Positions 33,892 through 42,529 of a DNA stretch of 64,000 nucleotides are shown here, one piece after another (the first letter of the stretch is position 1; each line of letters starts with the position of its first letter). A program made the position numbers and the translations under genes. The notes beneath the pieces were generated by a model. That model searched no databases and was not told the origin of the DNA. It saw nothing but the letters and a program-made list of their open reading frames with translations. This stretch comes from DASSTY01 sp035760645. Lineage in GTDB: Bacteria > Gemmatimonadota > Gemmatimonadetes > Gemmatimonadales > GWC2-71-9. The stretch is from assembly GCA_035760645.1 (NCBI GenBank), contig DASTSO010000114.1, positions 1 through 64,000 of the forward strand, in the 5' to 3' direction.

Positions 33892-33920
33892 TTGACAGCG
33901 CCCCCGGCCCGTATTACCTT
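33892..33920 (+). promoter_or_regulatory. Candidate promoter for pyrG-lpt-rpoN
   Basis: TTGACA at 33892-33897 and TACCTT at 33915-33920 are 17 bases apart. The -10 lies in the longer string GTATTACCTT (33911-33920), found again at 45891-45900. Transcription would start near 33927, leaving a leader of about 127 bases before pyrG; the leader includes complementary GGTGG/CCACC segments at 34000-34022 but no feature I can name. The rest of 33823-34053 shows no gene. Confidence 0.5.
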
Positions 33921-34053
33921 CGTGGATGCTCGTGCCAGGCGTCACACCGGCCACTCGCGGCCACCTCCGTCTCCCTCACAACCCGCTCCAGCTTCCGGTG
34001 GGTGCGCCTCGGGCCACCCCGGCCGACGGGCGTGCACTCTACCAGGGATAGTC

Positions 34054-35712
34054 ATGGGCTCGAACGCGACCAAGTACATCTTCGTCACCGGCGGCGTCGT
34101 GTCGTCGCTCGGCAAGGGCATCGCCGCCGCCTCGCTCGGCCGGCTCCTCGTGGAGCGCGGCCTCAGCGTGACGATGCAGAAGTTCGATCCCTACATCAAC
34201 GTGGATCCGGGCACGATGTCGCCGTTCCAGCACGGCGAGGTCTTCGTGACGGACGACGGTGCCGAGACCGACCTCGACCTCGGCCACTACGAGCGCTTCA
34301 TCGACCGCTCGCTCAGCCAGCAGAACAACATCACCACCGGGCGCATTTATCAGGCGGTGATCAACAAGGAGCGGCGCGGCGAGTACCTGGGCTCGACGGT
34401 GCAGGTGATCCCGCACATCACCGACGAGATCAAGAACGCCGTGCGCCGCGCGGCGCCGGGCCACGACGTCGTCATCACGGAGATCGGGGGCACGGTGGGC
34501 GACATCGAGTCGCTGCCGTTCCTCGAGGCGATCCGCCAGTTCCGCCAGGAGGTCGGGCGGGACAACGCGATCTTCCTCCACCTCACGCTCGTGCCGTTCA
34601 TCGCCGCCGCAGGCGAGCTCAAGACGAAGCCGACGCAGCACTCGGTGCGCGAGCTGATGCAGATCGGGATCCAGCCCGACATCCTCATCTGCCGCAGCGA
34701 GTCGCCGATCCCCGCCGACATCAAGCGCAAGATCGCCCTCTTCTGCAACGTGGACTTCGGGTGCGTGATCGAAAGTCCCGACGTCGCCTCGATCTACGAG
34801 ATCCCGCTCAAGTTCCACGAGCAGGGGATGGACCGCGTCGTCTGCGAGAAGCTCCGGCTCGACACGCCGGAGCCGAACCTCACCGCGTGGCGCGAGATGG
34901 TGGATCACATCCTGCGGCCGAGCCGCCAGGTGCGCATCGCCGTCGTGGGGAAGTACACCGAGCTCGCCGACGCGTACAAGTCGGTACACGAGGCGCTCAT
35001 CCACGGCGGCATCCCCAACGACGCGAAGGTCGAGATCACCTGGCTCGGGAGCGACCGCTTCACCGACCAGGAGACGGCGGGCCAGCTGCTCGAGGGCTTC
35101 GACGGGCTCCTGATCCCGGGCGGCTTCGGCGAGCGCGGCGTCGAGGGGATGGTGCAGGCGGTCCGCTGGGCACGGGAGCACCAGCTGCCGTTCTTCGGCA
35201 TCTGCCTCGGCCTCCAGATCGCGATCATCGAGTTCGCGCGCAACGTCTGCCAGCTCCCCGACACCAACAGCACCGAGTTCGCGCCGAACTGCCAGACGCC
35301 CGTCATCGCGCTGATGCAGTCGCAGCGCGACGTGGCCGATCTCGGCGGCACCATGCGCCTCGGCGCGTACGCCGCCCGGCTCCGGCACGGCTCGAGGGCG
35401 GCGCAGGCGTACGGCACGACCGAGATCAGCGAGCGGCACCGGCACCGCTGGGAGGTGAGCAACGCCTATCGCGACGTGCTGGCCGAGTACGGGCTGCGGC
35501 TCTCGGGCGTGTCCCCCGACGGCGGGCTCGTCGAGGTGATCGAGCTGCCCGACCACCCGTGGTTCGTCGGCTGCCAGTTCCACCCCGAGCTCAAGTCGCG
35601 CCCGACCCGGCCGCATCCGCTCTTCACGGGGTTCATCGCGGCGGCGGTCCGCCACCGGACGCCGGACGCGGAGCCGGCCCGGACGCCGGAGCTCGCCGCG
35701 GCGCAGCGCTGA
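34054..35712 (+). CDS. pyrG: CTP synthase
   Basis: PyrG (552 residues) aminates UTP to CTP with glutamine. The synthetase domain has FVTGGVVSSLGKG, the DPYINVDPGTMSP segment and GGTVGDIES. The C-terminal class I glutaminase triad is C384 (GICLGLQIA), H510 and E512 (FHPE). An in-frame GTG upstream at 33892 lies on the promoter, so ATG 34054 just before the conserved TKYIFVTGG is chosen. CTP also feeds CMP-Kdo formation and phospholipids, which fits the lpt genes downstream. Confidence 0.96.
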   Translation: MGSNATKYIFVTGGVVSSLGKGIAAASLGRLLVERGLSVTMQKFDPYINVDPGTMSPFQHGEVFVTDDGAETDLDLGHYERFIDRSLSQQNNITTGRIYQAVINKERRGEYLGSTVQVIPHITDEIKNAVRRAAPGHDVVITEIGGTVGDIESLPFLEAIRQFRQEVGRDNAIFLHLTLVPFIAAAGELKTKPTQHSVRELMQIGIQPDILICRSESPIPADIKRKIALFCNVDFGCVIESPDVASIYEIPLKFHEQGMDRVVCEKLRLDTPEPNLTAWREMVDHILRPSRQVRIAVVGKYTELADAYKSVHEALIHGGIPNDAKVEITWLGSDRFTDQETAGQLLEGFDGLLIPGGFGERGVEGMVQAVRWAREHQLPFFGICLGLQIAIIEFARNVCQLPDTNSTEFAPNCQTPVIALMQSQRDVADLGGTMRLGAYAARLRHGSRAAQAYGTTEISERHRHRWEVSNAYRDVLAEYGLRLSGVSPDGGLVEVIELPDHPWFVGCQFHPELKSRPTRPHPLFTGFIAAAVRHRTPDAEPARTPELAAAQR

Positions 35713-36317
35713 TGACCCTGGGCGCTCGCGGCGACGTCCGGGCGCCGGGCGGCGGGCTCGCGCCCGGTCCGACGCGCCTGGCCCTGCTCGCGCTCGCGCT
35801 GGCGCTCGCCGCGGCGGCCTGCGATGCGGGCGGTGCGCGGCCGACGGCCACGGTCTCGGCTTCCGATACCGCGGACCAGGTGATCGCCGGCTTCTCGCAC
35901 TACGCGACCACGAACGGCATCCGTCGTACCCTGCTCGAGGCCGACACCGCGCTCTACTTCGACGCGACCCAGACGGCGCTGCTGCGGCACCCGCGCGCGA
36001 CCTTCTACGACGAGCGCGGCGCCGAGAGTTCGACGCTCACCGCCGACGAGCTGAAGTATCGCTGGCAGGACGGCTCGATGGTCGCGACGGGGCACGTCGT
36101 GCTGACGACGCCCGACGGGAAGCGGCTCACGACGGAGGCGCTCACGTACGACAAGAGCGCCGACAGGATCTCGACCGACAAGCCCTTCGTCTACGTCGCC
36201 GGCGGCGACCACGTCGAGGGTGCGGCCTTCACCTCGGATGTCGCGTTCAAGCACATCGTCACCGACCGCCCGCGTGGCACCGCCGGCAAGGAGCTGGTGG
36301 TCCCGGGGCAGGAGTGA
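35712..36317 (+). CDS. lptC: LPS export protein LptC-like
   Basis: LptC is the single-pass periplasmic bridge between the LptBFG transporter and LptA. The 201-residue product has an N-terminal hydrophobic segment (about residues 20-37) ending in AAAACDAGG, where the cysteine could be lipidated although the lipobox is weak. The remaining part has the beta-jellyroll pattern of the OstA/LptC superfamily (ADTALYFDAT, GHVVLTTPDG, TEALTYDKSADRI). ATG shares its A with the pyrG stop. The neighbours lptA and lptB support the call. Confidence 0.75.
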   Translation: MTLGARGDVRAPGGGLAPGPTRLALLALALALAAAACDAGGARPTATVSASDTADQVIAGFSHYATTNGIRRTLLEADTALYFDATQTALLRHPRATFYDERGAESSTLTADELKYRWQDGSMVATGHVVLTTPDGKRLTTEALTYDKSADRISTDKPFVYVAGGDHVEGAAFTSDVAFKHIVTDRPRGTAGKELVVPGQE

Positions 36318-36324
36318 GGGGCCG

Positions 36325-37692
36325 ATGAGCACGGCGCGGCGGGCCGCGGCGGCGCTGATGGTGATGGGGCTCCTGACGGCGCGTCCGCCCGTCCGCCTCT
36401 CCGCCCAGGCGCAGCCGCAGCAGCGGACGAAGTGCCTGCTCGTGATCGAGAACGTCGATCGGCAGGGCGTGAAGGAGGAAACGGCCGCGGGCACCAACTA
36501 CTACGCCGGCGGCAACGTGCGGATCCGCTGCGGCGCCGCCCGCATGGCGAGCGACAGCGTCGCCGTCCTCGGCGGCTCGGTGGCCCGGTTCCTCGGCGGG
36601 GTCCGCTACGAGGACTCGACGCTGGCCGTGACCGCCGACACCGGGACGTATTACAAGGACGGTGAGCGGTGGGAGGCGCGCGGGCATGTGTCGGCGCGCA
36701 ACACCCGCACCGGGTCGTCGCTGCAGGGGCCGTCGCTCGACTACCTGCGACCCGCCGCCGGGGTGCGCGACACGCTCGAGATGTTCGCGGTCGGGCGGCC
36801 GCGGATCGCCTACGTGCCGAAGGATTCGGCCGGCACCCGGGACTCCGCCGCGGCGAACGCGGCCGAGCCGTACATCATCGTCGCCGACCGGACCCGGATG
36901 CGCGGGGAGGATCAGGTCTGGGCCGGCGGCCGCGTGACGATCGATCGGAGCGACTTCGCCGCGCGCGCCGATTCGCTCCGGCTCGACACCGGGGCGGGGC
37001 ATGACGGCACGCTCCTCGGCAAGCCGGTCATGAAGGGACTCGGAAGCGACACGTTCGACCTCTCGGGCACGCGCATCGACCTGAAGCTCGAGGGCCGCGA
37101 GCTGACGCTCGTCACGGCGAAGGGCAAGGCCCGCGCGCTCACGGCCGAGTGGGACCTGCTCGCCGACACCATCGCGATCGACGTGAACGCGAAGAAGGCG
37201 GAGCAGACGCTCGCCTGGGGCCACGCCGATGCACACTCGTCGCGATATGCCGTGAAGGCCGACTCGCTCGCCATCGACACGCCTGCGCAGCACCTGACGG
37301 CGCTGCGCGCCTTCGGCCACGCGTGGCTCGGCGGCCAGGTCGACTCGACGACGAAGGACCGTGACTGGCTCGCGGGCGACACGGTGCGCGCCGCGTTCGT
37401 CCAGCGCGACTCGGCGGGGAAGTCCCGGCCCGCGCTCGCCAGCATGGAAGCCCACGGCCATGGCCGCGCCTTCCACCGGGCGCCACCGAAGACCGGCGCC
37501 GGCGAGCCGACGCTCAGCTATCTGCGCGCCGACGCCATCGTGATCACGATGAAGCCGCCCGCGCCCGACGACAGCGGCGACACCGTGGACCGGGTGGACG
37601 CGCGGGGCCACGTGGACGGCGTGCAGCTCGAGCCGAAGAAGGCGGCCGCCACGGCCGCCACGGACCGCCGCCCGCCGGAGCCGGCGCCATGA
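36325..37692 (+). CDS. lptA: LptA/OstA-like periplasmic protein, long form
   Basis: The 455-residue protein has a signal peptide (residues 1-28, cleavage after SAQAQ region) and repeated OstA-type beta-jellyroll segments such as TNYYAGGNVRIRC, RWEARGHVSARN and EDQVWAGGRVTIDR. LptA usually has about 180 residues, so this form is more than twice as long and could span more of the periplasm or combine LptA- and LptD-N-like units. It lies between lptC and lptB; the last four bases overlap lptB. Confidence 0.65.
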   Translation: MSTARRAAAALMVMGLLTARPPVRLSAQAQPQQRTKCLLVIENVDRQGVKEETAAGTNYYAGGNVRIRCGAARMASDSVAVLGGSVARFLGGVRYEDSTLAVTADTGTYYKDGERWEARGHVSARNTRTGSSLQGPSLDYLRPAAGVRDTLEMFAVGRPRIAYVPKDSAGTRDSAAANAAEPYIIVADRTRMRGEDQVWAGGRVTIDRSDFAARADSLRLDTGAGHDGTLLGKPVMKGLGSDTFDLSGTRIDLKLEGRELTLVTAKGKARALTAEWDLLADTIAIDVNAKKAEQTLAWGHADAHSSRYAVKADSLAIDTPAQHLTALRAFGHAWLGGQVDSTTKDRDWLAGDTVRAAFVQRDSAGKSRPALASMEAHGHGRAFHRAPPKTGAGEPTLSYLRADAIVITMKPPAPDDSGDTVDRVDARGHVDGVQLEPKKAAATAATDRRPPEPAP

Positions 37693-38873
37693 CCGCGGCC
37701 GCGTGGCTCGAGCCCCTGGCCGAGCGCGACCCCTCGCTGCCGCTCGCCCTCGCTGCGCTGGTGCATGAGGCGGATGCCACGGGCGCGGTGCCATTCGACC
37801 AGCTCGTCGTCGCCTACCGCGCGGCCTACGAGATCGCGCACCACGGCACCGGCCACCGCAGCGCGACGCCCAACGACGCGCGCTTCGCCCCGGACGGCAT
37901 CGCCGACCATCTGCGACAGGTGCTCCTGCCGCGGATGGCCCAGGAGGGCTGGGTGGCCGACGACGCGGCGGCGGACTGGGCGATAGTGCGCGCCGCGGGC
38001 CCCTGGTGGCTCGACGCCCTGCGCGACCGGGACACGACCGGCTGGCGGCTCCTCGAGCTCGGCCGCCGGACGATCGTGGACCCGCGCGGCGACGGCCAGG
38101 CGACGCCGCGCCGGGCGCAGGGCAGTCGGCTCGAAGCCGAGGCGCTCACGAAGAGCTTCCGCGGCCGGCGGGTGGTGGACGACGTGGGTCTCGAGCTCCA
38201 GCAGGGCGAGATCGTGGGCCTCCTCGGCCCGAACGGCGCCGGCAAGACGACCACGTTCTACATGCTCACGGGGCTCGTCCGCCCGGATCGCGGCCGCGTG
38301 CGGCTCGACGGCGACGACCTGACCGGCGCCCCCATGTACCAGCGCGCGCGGCGCGGCATCGGCTACCTCGCGCAGGAGCCCAGCGTCTTCCGGCGGATGA
38401 CCGTGGAGGAGAACCTCCGCGCCGTGCTCGAGACGCTACCGCTCGACCGCGCGGCGCGCGAGGCCCGGCTCGAGGCGCTCCTCGGCGAGCTCTCGATCCG
38501 CCACCTGCGCGACAGCCGCGCCTACGCGTTGAGCGGGGGCGAGCGGCGGCGGCTCGAGATCACACGGGCGCTCGTGACGGATCCGAAGTTCATGCTCCTC
38601 GACGAGCCGTTCGCGGGAGTGGATCCGATCGCCGTGCACGACATACAGACGATCGTGGCCGGGCTCCGGCACCGCGGCATCGGGGTGCTGATCACGGACC
38701 ACAACGTCGAGCAAACCCTGGATATCGTCGATCGGGCGTACATCATGTACGAAGGCAAGGTGCAGGCCGCGGGCACCGTCCGCGAGCTCGTCTTCAACGA
38801 CCGCGTGGCCCAGCTCTATCTCGGGCCCACGCTGACGGCGCGGCTCCGCGCGCGCCTGGAGTCCCGCGCATGA
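37689..38873 (+). CDS. lptB: LPS export ATPase LptB with N-terminal extension
   Basis: LptB powers LPS extraction from the inner membrane. Residues 147-394 are a full LptB: Walker A GPNGAGKTTTF, Q-loop GIGYLAQEPSVFRRM, signature LSGGERRRLEI, Walker B FMLLDEPFAGVDPIAV, and the switch H in ITDHNV. The first 146 residues are an extra domain, alpha-helical by composition, with normal codon use. ATG 37689 overlaps the lptA stop (ATGA). An internal GTG at 38076 could start a 265-residue form. The extension is unidentified. Confidence 0.85.
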   Translation: MTAAAWLEPLAERDPSLPLALAALVHEADATGAVPFDQLVVAYRAAYEIAHHGTGHRSATPNDARFAPDGIADHLRQVLLPRMAQEGWVADDAAADWAIVRAAGPWWLDALRDRDTTGWRLLELGRRTIVDPRGDGQATPRRAQGSRLEAEALTKSFRGRRVVDDVGLELQQGEIVGLLGPNGAGKTTTFYMLTGLVRPDRGRVRLDGDDLTGAPMYQRARRGIGYLAQEPSVFRRMTVEENLRAVLETLPLDRAAREARLEALLGELSIRHLRDSRAYALSGGERRRLEITRALVTDPKFMLLDEPFAGVDPIAVHDIQTIVAGLRHRGIGVLITDHNVEQTLDIVDRAYIMYEGKVQAAGTVRELVFNDRVAQLYLGPTLTARLRARLESRA

Positions 38874-40366
38874 GGACGGGTCTTTCGCAGCACACCAGCA
38901 TGCGGCAGGAGCTGCGCGTCAACCCTCGCCTGTACCAGGCGATGGACATGCTCTACATGCCGATGATGGACCTGCAGCAGCACCTGAAGCAGGAGCTCCT
39001 CTCCAACCCCTTCCTCGAGCTCCTGGAGCCCGAGGAGGAGGAGCAGCCGGTCGAGAAGACGGCGGAGCAGGAGAAGGAGAAGGCCGAGAAGGAAGAGGAG
39101 ATGGACTGGGAGGAGATCCTCCTGGACGGCTTTGACGTCGGCGGCACGCGCGAGCAGTACGAGCAGCTCGAGTACACCGAGCCCGTGACGGTGGAGACCC
39201 GCGATCTCGCCGACCACCTGCGCGAGCAGCTCCAGATGATGGATCTGACGCCGCGCCAGCGCTTCCTGAGCGAGGAATTCATCGGCAACCTCGGCGACGA
39301 CGGCTATCTCGGCGCCACGCTCGAGGAGATCCTGGGCTCGGTCAACCAGTTCGTCACGAGCTTCGAGGCGGGCGAGCTGGCCGAGGATCCGGAGTTCGAG
39401 GCGCAGCTGGAGGCGCTGGCCGACGGCAGCGGCTGCGTCGAGCCGTTCGCGATGGCCGAGGTCGAGCAGATGCTCGGCATCATCCAGCGGCTCGATCCGC
39501 CCGGCATCGGCGCGCGCGACCTGCGCGAGTGCCTCCTCATCCAGATGACCGAGGCCGGCGACACCGGCTCGCTCACCTATCGCCTCGTCGCCGAGGCGTT
39601 CCCCGACCTCCTGGCCCATCGCTGGAACGAGCTCGCCAAGCGCTTCGGCGCCGAGCCCTCGGCCGTGCAGCAGGCCGCCGACCAGCTCGCCCGCTTCGAC
39701 CCGAAGCCCGGCATCAAGCACTCCGACCGCGGCGACGGCTACATCACGCCCGACCTCATCGTCGAGAAGATCGGCGGCCGCTATCACGTCTTCCTGAATG
39801 ATACCGGCATGCCGCGCCTGCGGCTCAGCCGGTCCTATCAGGAGGTCGCGCGGGACAAGAAGAAGCTCACGCCCGAGAACCGCGAGTTCATCGCGCAGAA
39901 GATGAACAGCGCGAACTGGATGATTCAGGCGATCGAGCAGCGGCGACAGACGATGCTGAAGGTGATGAACTTCATCGTCGACCGCCAGCGCGAGTTCTTC
40001 GAGAAGGGGATCGAGTACCTCAAGCCCCTCACGCTGCGCGAGGTGGCGGAGGTGATCAACATGCACGAATCCACCGTCAGCCGCGTGACGAACGAGAAGT
40101 ACGTCCAGACGCCGCGCGGCGTGCTCCCGCTCAAGTTCTTCTTCTCGAGTGCGCTCTCGACCGCCTCGGGCGAGGACGCGAGCGCCCGGTCGATCCGCGC
40201 CAAGCTCCAGAAGATGGTGAGCGAGGAGAACCCCTCGAAGCCGCTCACCGACCAGCAGATCGTCCACCTGTTCCAGGAGCAGGGAATCCAGATCGCGCGA
40301 CGCACCGTGGCCAAGTACCGCGACCAGCTCCACATCCTCCCGGCGCGCATGCGCAAGCGCGTGTGA
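38870..40366 (+). CDS. rpoN: RNA polymerase sigma-54 factor
   Basis: RpoN (498 residues) directs RNA polymerase to -24/-12 promoters under control of AAA+ activators. Region I (residues 1-50) is rich in Gln, Leu and Met; an acidic region II (residues 53-80) follows. The core-binding and DNA-binding regions are intact, with the helix-turn-helix LREVAEVINMHESTVSRVTNEKY split around residue 400 and the RpoN box ARRTVAKYRD at 476-485. Its position after lptB is common in diderms. No sigma-54 promoter was found in the window by eye. Confidence 0.95.
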   Translation: MRTGLSQHTSMRQELRVNPRLYQAMDMLYMPMMDLQQHLKQELLSNPFLELLEPEEEEQPVEKTAEQEKEKAEKEEEMDWEEILLDGFDVGGTREQYEQLEYTEPVTVETRDLADHLREQLQMMDLTPRQRFLSEEFIGNLGDDGYLGATLEEILGSVNQFVTSFEAGELAEDPEFEAQLEALADGSGCVEPFAMAEVEQMLGIIQRLDPPGIGARDLRECLLIQMTEAGDTGSLTYRLVAEAFPDLLAHRWNELAKRFGAEPSAVQQAADQLARFDPKPGIKHSDRGDGYITPDLIVEKIGGRYHVFLNDTGMPRLRLSRSYQEVARDKKKLTPENREFIAQKMNSANWMIQAIEQRRQTMLKVMNFIVDRQREFFEKGIEYLKPLTLREVAEVINMHESTVSRVTNEKYVQTPRGVLPLKFFFSSALSTASGEDASARSIRAKLQKMVSEENPSKPLTDQQIVHLFQEQGIQIARRTVAKYRDQLHILPARMRKRV

Positions 40367-41358
40367 CGGTCCCCACGCTCGTCCCGACCCCGGCCGCTCC
40401 GGCGCTCGCCCACGTGGACGTGAGCCTCCTCGTCCCCGCGAAGGACGAGGCGGCGAACCTCCCCGAGTTCGTGCGCCAGTGCGACGTCGCCCTGGCCGAC
40501 GCGGGCTTCAGCTTCGAGGTCGTCGTCGTCAACGACGGCTCGCGCGACGACAGCGCGGCGGTGCTGGAGGAGCTGCAGGCTCGCTATGCGTTCCTGCGCG
40601 TCGTGACGCACCGCCGCCAGCAGGGCATCGCCGACGCGCTCCGCTCGGCGGGGGAGGTGGCGCGCGGCGACATCTTCGTCTTTTACCCGGCCGACCTGCA
40701 GTATCTCCCCGAGGACGTGCCGACGCTCGTGCGCCCGATCCTCGAGGGCGAGGCCGACATCGTCACGGGCACGAAGCAGGGGAAGTACGAGAAGGCGTTC
40801 GTCTCGAACATCTACAACGGCCTCTGCCGCTTCCTCTTCGGCGTGCGGGTCACCGACCTCAACTCGGTGAAGGCCTATCGGCGCGAGGTCATGGCCGGCG
40901 TGCCGATGCGGCCCGACTGGCACCGCTTCATGGTCGTCATCGCGGCCGCCGACGGCTTCCGGCTCACCTCCCGCCCGGTGCCGCTCTACCCGCGCGTGGC
41001 GGGGCAGTCGAAGTTCACCTGGCGCCGCATCCCGGTCGGCGTGCTCGACCTGGTGAGCGTCTGGTTCCAGCTCCGCTTCGGCCGCAAGCCGATGCTCTTC
41101 TTCGGCATCGCCGGGGCGCTGCTCTTCCTCGTCGGCTTCCTCGCCGGCGTGGTCGCCCTCGCGCTCCGCTTCGGCTTCGGCATCGGCTTCCGGCCGCTGC
41201 TCAACCTCGTCGAGACGATGGTCATCACCGGCACCGTGCTCTTCGGCTTCGGCTTCGTCGGCGAGATGGTGGCGGGGCTCCGCGAGGAGCAGCGCGAGCT
41301 GCGGCAGGAGCTGATGGAGCGTCTCGCGCACCTCGACCGCGCCGAGCCGCGGAGCTGA
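40363..41358 (+). CDS. Family 2 glycosyltransferase with two C-terminal membrane helices
   Basis: The 331-residue protein has a GT-A domain (SLLVPAKDEAANLPEFV, EVVVVNDGSRDDS, FYPADLQYLPEDVP, with a DxD-like acidic site) and two or three membrane helices after residue 235. This is the architecture of polyprenyl-phosphate sugar transferases such as DPM1- or GtrB-like enzymes. GTG 40363 overlaps the rpoN stop. It begins a run of glycan genes. Sugar and acceptor are unknown. Confidence 0.8.
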   Translation: MTVPTLVPTPAAPALAHVDVSLLVPAKDEAANLPEFVRQCDVALADAGFSFEVVVVNDGSRDDSAAVLEELQARYAFLRVVTHRRQQGIADALRSAGEVARGDIFVFYPADLQYLPEDVPTLVRPILEGEADIVTGTKQGKYEKAFVSNIYNGLCRFLFGVRVTDLNSVKAYRREVMAGVPMRPDWHRFMVVIAAADGFRLTSRPVPLYPRVAGQSKFTWRRIPVGVLDLVSVWFQLRFGRKPMLFFGIAGALLFLVGFLAGVVALALRFGFGIGFRPLLNLVETMVITGTVLFGFGFVGEMVAGLREEQRELRQELMERLAHLDRAEPRS

Positions 41359-41362
41359 CCCC

Positions 41363-42529
41363 GTGCGGGTCGTCTTCCTGACCCACAACTACCCGCGCCG
41401 CCCGGGCGACCTCGCCGGGGCGTTTCTCGCCACCCTCGCGACGGCGCTCGTCGCCCGCGGGATCGAGGTGCGCGTCGTCGCGCCGAGCGACGCGGGCGCG
41501 GGCGACGCGAGCGAGCACGACGGCGTGCGCGTCCGGCGCGTCCGCTACGCCTCGCCCGCGCGCGAGACGGTGGCCTACGGGAACATGCAGGCCGCCCTCC
41601 GGAGCCCGGGCGGCCTGCGCGCGCTCGCGGGGCTCTGGCGCGCGCTCCGCCGCGCGGCGCGCGAGGAGGTCGCGCAGGGGGCCGACCTGGTGCACGCGCA
41701 CTGGTGGTTTCCCGCCGGCCTCGCCGCCCCGGCCGACGTCCCGCTCGTCCTCACCTCGCACGGCACCGACGCCGCGCTGCTCCGCCGCTCGAAGCTCGCG
41801 CGCGCGCTCGCGCGGCCGGTGTACCGGCGCGCCCGCGTCGTGACCGCCGTCTCCCGCGAGCTCGCCGGCTGGATCCAGGGGGCGATGGGCCGGCACATCC
41901 CGGCCGATCACGTCCAGCCGATGCCGGTGGACGTGGGCCGCTTCGCGTGGAGCGAGGGGGGCGGGGGACTCATCGTGATCGCACGCCTGACGGCGCAGAA
42001 GCGCGTCCACCTCGCGCTCGAGGCCGCGGCCTGTCTCGCCGCGTGCGGGCGCGAGCTCCCGCTCACGATCGTCGGCGACGGACCCGAGCGCGCCGCGCTC
42101 GCGCAGCGCGCGGCGGAGCTGGGCGTCGCCCCTCTGGTGCGCTTCGTGGGCGCGGTCGCCCCCGGCGAGATCCCGCGCCTCCTGCGCCGCGCCGACGTGA
42201 TGCTCTTTCCGGCCCACGCCGAGGGCTTCGGCCTCACCGCCGCGGAGGCGCTCATGGCGGGGGTGCCGGTCGTCGCGTGCTGGGACGGCGGCGGCGTGCT
42301 CGACATCGTACCCGAGACGGGCGCCGGCCGGCGCACGCTCCCCTCGGGCGAGGCGCTCGCCGACGCGGCGCTCGACCTGCTCGAGGCGCCCGACCGCGTC
42401 CGCGCGGCCCAGCTCGAGGGCCAGCAGTGGCGCGTCCGCCTGAGCCCCGCGAACGTGGCGGCGGTCTGCGAGGACTGGTACCGCGAGGCGCTCGACCCCA
42501 ATCGTCCCGCCTGGCACCTGGTGGCCTGA
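41363..42529 (+). CDS. Family 4 glycosyltransferase
   Basis: This 388-residue GT-B enzyme starts VRVVFLTHNYPRRPGDLAG, and shows the family C-terminal donor-site pattern MLFPAHAEGFGLTAAEAL (E-x7-E) and VVACWDGGGV. The N-terminal domain includes LVHAHWWFPAGL. Such enzymes add sugars from nucleotide donors to lipid-linked or LPS-type acceptors in the cytoplasm. GTG start, four bases after the preceding gene. Confidence 0.85.
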   Translation: MRVVFLTHNYPRRPGDLAGAFLATLATALVARGIEVRVVAPSDAGAGDASEHDGVRVRRVRYASPARETVAYGNMQAALRSPGGLRALAGLWRALRRAAREEVAQGADLVHAHWWFPAGLAAPADVPLVLTSHGTDAALLRRSKLARALARPVYRRARVVTAVSRELAGWIQGAMGRHIPADHVQPMPVDVGRFAWSEGGGGLIVIARLTAQKRVHLALEAAACLAACGRELPLTIVGDGPERAALAQRAAELGVAPLVRFVGAVAPGEIPRLLRRADVMLFPAHAEGFGLTAAEALMAGVPVVACWDGGGVLDIVPETGAGRRTLPSGEALADAALDLLEAPDRVRAAQLEGQQWRVRLSPANVAAVCEDWYREALDPNRPAWHLVA

